Positions 58,826-64,000 of a stretch of DNA of 64,000 nt are shown here, one piece after another. Position 1 is the first letter of the stretch; each line of letters begins with the position of its first letter. The stretch spans positions 62,001-126,000 of the forward strand of contig NW_025064888.1 of NCBI RefSeq assembly GCF_019112545.1. Direction: 5' to 3'. The position numbers and the translations under genes were made by a program. Below the pieces are notes generated by a model. That model searched no databases. It was not told the origin of the DNA and saw only the letters and a program-made list of their open reading frames with translations. The DNA comes from Guyanagaster necrorhizus. Taxonomy: Eukaryota; Basidiomycota; Agaricomycetes; Agaricales; Physalacriaceae.

Positions 58826-59151
58826 TGTTATGATTTTTCCTTTTTTCTTCTTTTGTTTCTCCTATTTATGCTTAGTCAGAAGGCACAAGACCATGGAAAG
58901 GCCTAGTTACAATGACCCGCCCACTCATCAGAGACACACAATCGCCCTTTTATGTACAGTAATGATGCTCAAGGACAACGGGCACCATGGATACAGACAC
59001 ACATAATAGGTAGTGATATAATTAGGAATGGTAGCACAGTATTTAAAGGGTAGTGCTCTTGCTGGAGAACCCCAGCTTCGAGCTAAAGTTTATACACACC
59101 ATTCTACCTCGAGTCTACATCTGACCTTGAGTCACATCGTCCAGGTATACA
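58826..59151 (+). repeat. 5' LTR of the young gypsy element
   Basis: TGTTATGATTTTTCC ... GGTATACA, 326 bp, TG...CA ends. Internal sequence begins TATTAGTGAACTCCGG; there is no conventional TGG primer-binding site, and the same motif follows the old LTR, so the primer is another tRNA or a self-priming arrangement. Confidence 0.78.
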
Positions 59152-59293
59152 TATTAGTGAACTCCGGTGATTCCTCGAAGTGTGAAGGAACGCCTGTTTA
59201 TCACGTGTATCCGCTCACATGATGCTTGGGCTTAATAATTAGCTCGAAGCTTCTACCTTCCCTTTCTCAAGCCCAATTGTGCTGAGAAACCAA

Positions 59294-59623
59294 ATGCCAC
59301 CAGCAACAACTGCAGACCTGAACCACGACTTTTTCGAGTTAATAGCTTCTATCATCGGAACATTACTCGGTCTTCTAGCCATCATCACCCTTTGCCGCGG
59401 ACGACAATCAGTAACAGCTTGGATAGTCAGACACTACCAAGCCTTCCAGCAGGTACAACAAATTCTACGAAATGTAACCCCCAACCTCCCATTCTATGAC
59501 ATCCCCCCTTCTGCCAGAACGTTCTTCTTCCCGCAAGGGCGACCCCTATCAGAAACCCGGAATAACGACTTGGATATGAGGAGCCTTCATGAAGAAGAAG
59601 GACCCCAGTACCCCCCTCGATGA
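59294..59623 (+). CDS. Gypsy N-terminal frame with a membrane segment
   Basis: 109 codons from ATG to TGA. A hydrophobic stretch (FFELIASIIGTLLGLLAIIT, about residues 13-32) is followed by a basic amphipathic part (RGRQSVTAWIVRHYQAFQQV) and a proline/phenylalanine-rich end. The same region is recognisable in the old copy at about 53,640-53,880. It may be a separate small protein or the true N-terminus of gag: the stop reads CTC-GA-TGA in a CpG context and may be secondary. A membrane helix is not a standard Ty3/gypsy gag feature. Confidence 0.55.
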   Translation: MPPATTADLNHDFFELIASIIGTLLGLLAIITLCRGRQSVTAWIVRHYQAFQQVQQILRNVTPNLPFYDIPPSARTFFFPQGRPLSETRNNDLDMRSLHEEEGPQYPPR

Positions 59624-59671
59624 AACAGCAGAGACTGCCACTCTGCTCTCACAGGATTCAGGAACCCGTGG

Positions 59672-60929
59672 ATGATGAACATCGCTCTGGAGCCCACAGA
59701 GATCTCCAACAGTATCGCTGCAGCAGCCCCCCCCGAACATTCCCCCTCCCCAATTTCCCCAGGGATTAGAGACCGTGCTCGGGACTCCCTTGATGCCACT
59801 CGGATGGCTACAAGATCCCGCCAAAGTCCCAACTCCCCCCAGAACCCCCTTGCGACCCCCACCGAGCCCAACTCTGGTTCTAGCCAGTCCGTCAGTAGGA
59901 TGGGGGTCAAGGACCCATATGGAAGGACCATCCACCCCGACTACGTGAATGTCGAGATTGCCATCTCCACAGCCGGGGACCCCTATCGACATCTCCATAT
60001 GGGCAGCGAGCCCGAGGTTGGGATGGCCAGCGAGCGAGAGAGGGCAGCCCAAGACAGAATTATTCACCGTGTATTCCCAGATTGGGACCTCACGGTCCTC
60101 TTTGACTACAATGAGGCAGTACAGCAGCAGCAGCAGAACCAAGCCTGACAGGAAGAGATTAGGCGAACCTAAGAAGAGCTCGCTGATTACGTATGAGAAG
60201 AGGCCCGAGAGCGGTATGAGGCCGCAGAGTATGACCGACAAGGAAGGGCGCAGAGAAGGAGAGAAGAAGCCAAGCAGCTGGGGTCAGCCTCACCTAGCCG
60301 CTACAGGCTACGAACCGACTCCGAGTCCCCTTTCAGGGAGTCTGATTCAGAAGAAGACCCCTGAACCAGCCCCACCAGCATCGTCAGCTGGGACGAGGCC
60401 ATCAAGCGAGGGCGGACAGGAGGCCCTCGGCCCCCAACCCCCGACTATCTAGCACGAACCGACACTATCTCCTCAGACGCCGACTCCATCCTTGGAGCCT
60501 ATGGGCTCTGAGTACCCGACAATGCCCATGTCTCTGACAGGGCTCTCCAGCGATTCCTGGGTAGCCAGGTCGCTCGACAGTTCCTCAACCCCGAGTTCCA
60601 ATGACACTTCAGCCTCTATAGCTGAAAACTGGAGGAGACGAGAGCACGAGGAGGAACGCGCTACAGCCGGCTTAGAAATCCCTCCATACGTCAGACCAGC
60701 CCAGCCGGAAGCCACGGGGAGGCAGGACCCAGCACCCAGAACGGCGCAAGGGTCCCCAATGACCCTTCGACCAGCCGTGCCGTCCATTTACGACCCGCCC
60801 GTCAGTTCCCTCCTCGAGGAAGGGGACAGCAGAGAAGAGGGCGATGAGGACAGCGACGGGGACAGTGAGGGACCATACATGGGGGAATAGCACTTTGAGC
60901 GGGCAGGGGAAGAAACAGACAAAGAAGCC
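59672..60929 (+). pseudogene. Interrupted gag linker region
   Basis: Open from 59672 to 60148 (Pro/Ser-rich, ending EAVQQQQQNQA), then the same frame goes on as a charged helix with stops at TGA, TAA and TGA (60146-60195) where Arg or Gln codons would fit (EEIRRT, EELADYV, EEAREREV-like context). The charged and Pro-rich character goes on to 60,890. This looks like one long frame damaged by C-to-T changes. Confidence 0.5.
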
Positions 60930-62546
60930 TTGAGAGAGGAACTGGAAAGAGCAAGAAACAGGGAGTACCAGGAGCTATATGAGCAGGGAAGGGACTTTTT
61001 ATGGCAGGACAAGTGCTGGCAAGCGACGTCCATGGGACTGGAGTATCGGTATGCAGAAAAAACTGAAAAAGAAAAAATCTTACAGTATGCCATGACCGAA
61101 TACGCATGGAGAGAATATGGCCAGCGGCATCCAGAAGATCCGCTCATGCCGATACCCCCATATCGAAACAAGCTGAAGCTATCGACCCCAATGCCACGTA
61201 CCCCCCCCGTCCCACCAAGGCGGGCCGTCTACGTCGCCCCTTCAATCCGAAGACAGGCTGACGAGAGCCCTTCAATCCGAAGCACAGCTTCTTGGCTTCT
61301 CCAGACAAGGAGTCGTCCGGCATTCCCAACTACCAAGATGCAAAATCCCTGGACCGGCAAAGGAAGCCAACTTCTCGGGGGGCAACCACCCCCAGATCAA
61401 GCAGAATCAAGTGGAAAGGAACCCATTCAAGATGATCCCGAGGCTGTCCGCCTTGGGTTTACGGTGCGAGATGGGGTCATCGTCCGCATCGAAAACCCAA
61501 AAGGGAGCCCAGTCACTGATGACCAATCATTACACTCATTCCTGGGACCACCAGCAGAGTGGAGACAACCGCCATTCGACGGATGGCCCAACCTGATGGG
61601 TGCGTTGCCCCATAACGCCAACGTCCTACAGTGTCACCCTGATCTCCTCCGAAAACCCCGCCCCTTCAAGGGGGTTTCGGACGACATTGACTGCTTCCTA
61701 GTCGATTGCGAGCAATACTTCGAAGTATACATCGGGTATATCAGGACCGATATGAACAAGGTCGCGTTCGCCACGTCCTACCTAGAGGACAAAGCCAAGA
61801 TCTGGTGGATTTTAATCTCTCCGAATTTCCGGTCCACTACCAGGGAACACTACCGATATCCCTCGTGGCTGGTATTCAAACGGATGCTAAACAAAAAATT
61901 CATTGATCCCGCGGTACAGGAGGTACACAAACAAAAGATCAAAGAATACAAGATGGGAGATAAGGTGGCAATGGACTACTTTGACGAGCTAGAAAGGCTC
62001 GCCAAGCTTGCGGGAATATGGGAAGACACAGCAAACGATGGAAGAATAGTAGAGGTGCTCAAACGAGGGGTCCCCTCCTCGTACCTCACAATGATCTCAG
62101 CCATGGGTGTTAAAATACTAATGCCCGTCGGCTACGACGAATGGAAAGAGAGGATCATCGAGATGTACAAGGAGCGACAAAGGCAGAAAGCAGAGGCATC
62201 AGTACTGCAGGAATACTCCAAGAAACCAGCTCCACCAACTCCGAACAAACCAGGGCAAACTGCCAGGAAATCATCGGGATCAACTCAAACGCCTAGCTAT
62301 GGAAGCCAGAAGACGGGAACAGGAACGACTTACACTGGAACCGGCAAACCTATGGACATTGACCGAATGAAGAAGGAAGGGAAGTGTTTTAACTGCGGGC
62401 TGAAGGGCCACATGGCTAAGGACTGCCCAAAGAAGAAACGAACCCGTGAAGACATTAGAGCGCAGATCGCCAAACTACAGAAGGAAGACGAGGAGCTCAG
62501 AAAAGAGACGAAGATCGAAGAGGTAAAAGGGGGAGCCGACCAGTGA
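60930..62546 (+). CDS. Gypsy Gag: capsid and zinc-knuckle nucleocapsid
   Basis: A 538-codon frame, intact. The capsid (retrotrans_gag) domain sits at about residues 250-420: DCFLVDCEQYFEVYIGYIRT, KVAFATSYLEDKAKIWW, WLVFKRMLNKKFIDP, YKMGDKVAMDYFDELERLAK. One CCHC knuckle follows (CFNCGLKGHMAKDC, CX2CX4HX4C), then a Lys/Arg-rich tail. It forms the particle core and binds the element RNA. The frame is open upstream, so the true start may lie earlier if the linker was once continuous. Confidence 0.9.
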   Translation: MREELERARNREYQELYEQGRDFLWQDKCWQATSMGLEYRYAEKTEKEKILQYAMTEYAWREYGQRHPEDPLMPIPPYRNKLKLSTPMPRTPPVPPRRAVYVAPSIRRQADESPSIRSTASWLLQTRSRPAFPTTKMQNPWTGKGSQLLGGQPPPDQAESSGKEPIQDDPEAVRLGFTVRDGVIVRIENPKGSPVTDDQSLHSFLGPPAEWRQPPFDGWPNLMGALPHNANVLQCHPDLLRKPRPFKGVSDDIDCFLVDCEQYFEVYIGYIRTDMNKVAFATSYLEDKAKIWWILISPNFRSTTREHYRYPSWLVFKRMLNKKFIDPAVQEVHKQKIKEYKMGDKVAMDYFDELERLAKLAGIWEDTANDGRIVEVLKRGVPSSYLTMISAMGVKILMPVGYDEWKERIIEMYKERQRQKAEASVLQEYSKKPAPPTPNKPGQTARKSSGSTQTPSYGSQKTGTGTTYTGTGKPMDIDRMKKEGKCFNCGLKGHMAKDCPKKKRTREDIRAQIAKLQKEDEELRKETKIEEVKGGADQ

Positions 62547-62737
62547 GCGACTCCACTGGATCGGCTAAAGGACTTCACGGTGTGCGGGACTCGACCGTTG
62601 TACAGACTCATAATATTTCTGTAGTACCAAATACGCATTCGAATATACCCATGATTAGTAACACATACCCAAAAGAGTCGAAAAAAGAAACTCAAATGCC
62701 TACGGGCCGAACAAGGGCAGAGAGCCCCAAGGCCTAG

Positions 62738-64000
62738 CTCAAACCATTCGAGACCAAATGGATCTGGCGGGCTGTCAAGGAAGCCGTAGACGAAGGAACG
62801 GCTAAAGCCGCACTAAATGGATGGATACACCAGACCAGGATGGGGGAGGTCACCACGGAAGTCATTCAGAGACTACAGAAGGCCGAACGAAGTCAGGCTC
62901 TGGAATGGTTGGACGAACTGAAAGGACCGCAAAAGTTTGTTCGACGAGCCAAGACTCCCAGCTGCGACCTAACAATGAAAGCCCAAATCGAAACTTTGAC
63001 CAATCGATCAAAGTACTCGGTAACCACCTTGATCGATAGCGGGTGTACTGGCAGTTCCATCAACTGGGCCTTTGTCCAACAACATCACCTTCCCACCAGA
63101 TCCACTGCTGCACCCATTCCGGTATATAATGCTGACGGAACAAAAAACCAAGCTGGGTCAATCACGGAGTATGTTGAACTCCGATTAACCATCGGGGATC
63201 ACTCTGAAAGGATCGACTTAGCTGTGACAGACCTCGGGACCAAGGAACTCTTCCTTGGTCATGATTGGCTCATCTGGCATAACCCATTGATCAATTGGAA
63301 GACCGGACGACTTACCTTCACCCAGTGCAGATGTCGGAAAATTCCGTATGAATTACCGGATGAAGACCCAGAAGATAGATGGGATGAAGAGATGGAGGAT
63401 GGGGAGACCATTCTAGCAGTCAACCTGCAAGAAGAAATCCACATCCGAGCAGTACATCATGCCAACGACCTAGCAGCCAGAGCCAATGAGGGGAAGGAGG
63501 AAAAAACGTTCGAGGAACTGGTACCGGAGTGGGCATGCGACTTTCATGACCTCTTCGAAAAAGAAAGCTTTGATGAGCTACCATGCCCAAAGCCCTGGGA
63601 CCATGCCATCGAACTGATCCCCAATGCAAATGCAAACCTAGATTGCAAAACCTACCCCCTCAGTAACCAGGAACAGCAGGAGCTCGATAAATTCCTCAAT
63701 GAGAACTTGTCCTCTGGACAGATTCGACCATCGAAATCCCCCATGGCCTCCCCCTTCTTCTTTGTAAAAAAGAAGGACGGCAAGCTGCGTCCTGTACAGG
63801 ACTACTGAAAATTAAACGAGATGACCATCAAAAACTGGTATCCATTACCCCTAATCTCGGAATTAATGGACAAACTCTGGGGGGCCAAATACTACACCAA
63901 GCTCGACGTCCGTTGGGGGTACAACAACATCCAGATAAAAGAGGGAGACGAGTGGAAGGCAGCGTTCCGGACTAACAGAGGACTCTTTGAACCGACGGTA
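62738..64000 (+). pseudogene. Gypsy Pol: protease and start of reverse transcriptase, with a stop
   Basis: Open from after TAG at 62,735 to TGA at 63806-63808. The aspartic protease has LIDSGCTGSSI (D-S-G) and FLGHDWLIWHNP. The connection to reverse transcriptase is GQIRPSKSPMASPFFFVKKK and DGKLRPVQDY, where TGA interrupts just before KLNEMTIKN. In the same frame the reverse transcriptase then goes on to the window end ([19 protein letters not shown]). The stop falls where the family has arginine (CGA to TGA), and two further arginine positions read TGG (63836, 63878). This copy is not autonomous unless the stop is read through. Confidence 0.88.

Larger units (their letters stand above)
58826..64000 (+). 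mobile_element. Younger Ty3/gypsy element nested in the old one (runs off the window)
   Basis: Begins with a 326 bp LTR inside the gag of the older copy. Order inside: a small membrane-segment frame, an interrupted linker, a 538-codon gag frame with zinc knuckle, protease, and the start of reverse transcriptase at the window edge, which is Ty3/gypsy order. CpGs are common, so the insertion is more recent than the surrounding decay, but several arginine codons have become stops or tryptophan. The five bases CCACA before it (58821-58825) should recur after the 3' LTR. Confidence 0.93.

Overview
This 64 kb window is nuclear DNA of a mushroom-forming basidiomycete (Agaricomycetes). Almost every gene is cut by many 40-65 nt GT-AG introns with tiny exons, genes lie on both strands only hundreds of bases apart, and the content is fungal (velvet regulators, fungal PR-1/CAP protein, O-fucosyltransferase-like family, agaricomycete-type Ty3/gypsy elements). 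All exon models below were spliced by eye; for each spliced gene the summed exon length is a multiple of three, and boundaries were checked against conserved family motifs.

Layout. 1-0.8 kb: CpG-free remnant of a Ty1/copia element (minus strand). 1.9-10 kb: secreted CAP protein, prefoldin subunit 2, complex I TYKY subunit (NDUFS8), a hypothetical gene, an INO80F-like coiled-coil protein and complex I GRIM-19 (NDUFA13). 10.9-18 kb: a two-HMG-box regulator, a GNAT acetyltransferase and a 1206-residue pentatricopeptide-repeat protein. 18-21.2 kb: no recognisable gene. 21.2-30 kb: ArfGAP, methylcrotonyl-CoA carboxylase beta, a decayed tRNA-Leu-like gene, then two tandem velvet-domain genes separated by a small broken copy of the carboxylase gene. 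30-41.6 kb: MLH3, a 2-oxoglutarate oxygenase of the isopenicillin N synthase type, and a large protein whose C-terminus looks like the XPF-like/HhH end of SHOC1/Zip2. 42-52 kb: an uncharacterised protein, a broken O-fucosyltransferase-like gene, a tyrosine phosphatase, VAC14 and TAF7. 52.5-64 kb: a nested pile of transposable elements.

The pile reads: a copia element (minus strand) interrupted by an old Ty3/gypsy element; that element interrupted once by a 2375 bp pogo/CENP-B-type DNA transposon (TA duplication, 13 bp perfect inverted repeats) and again by a younger gypsy element of the same family, which runs off the window. From 52,732 to 58,825 I found one CpG by eye, while the copia LTR just outside and the young gypsy just inside are CpG-rich. 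This fits CpG-directed C-to-T decay of silenced repeats.

Functional threads: two complex I subunits and other mitochondrial genes (PPR protein, carboxylase beta) on the left; development regulators (HMG protein, velvet pair) in the middle; two probable meiotic crossover genes (MLH3 and the SHOC1/Zip2-like gene) 3.8 kb apart; and membrane-traffic and phosphoinositide genes (ArfGAP, VAC14). No prokaryote-like operon, CRISPR array or rRNA was seen.
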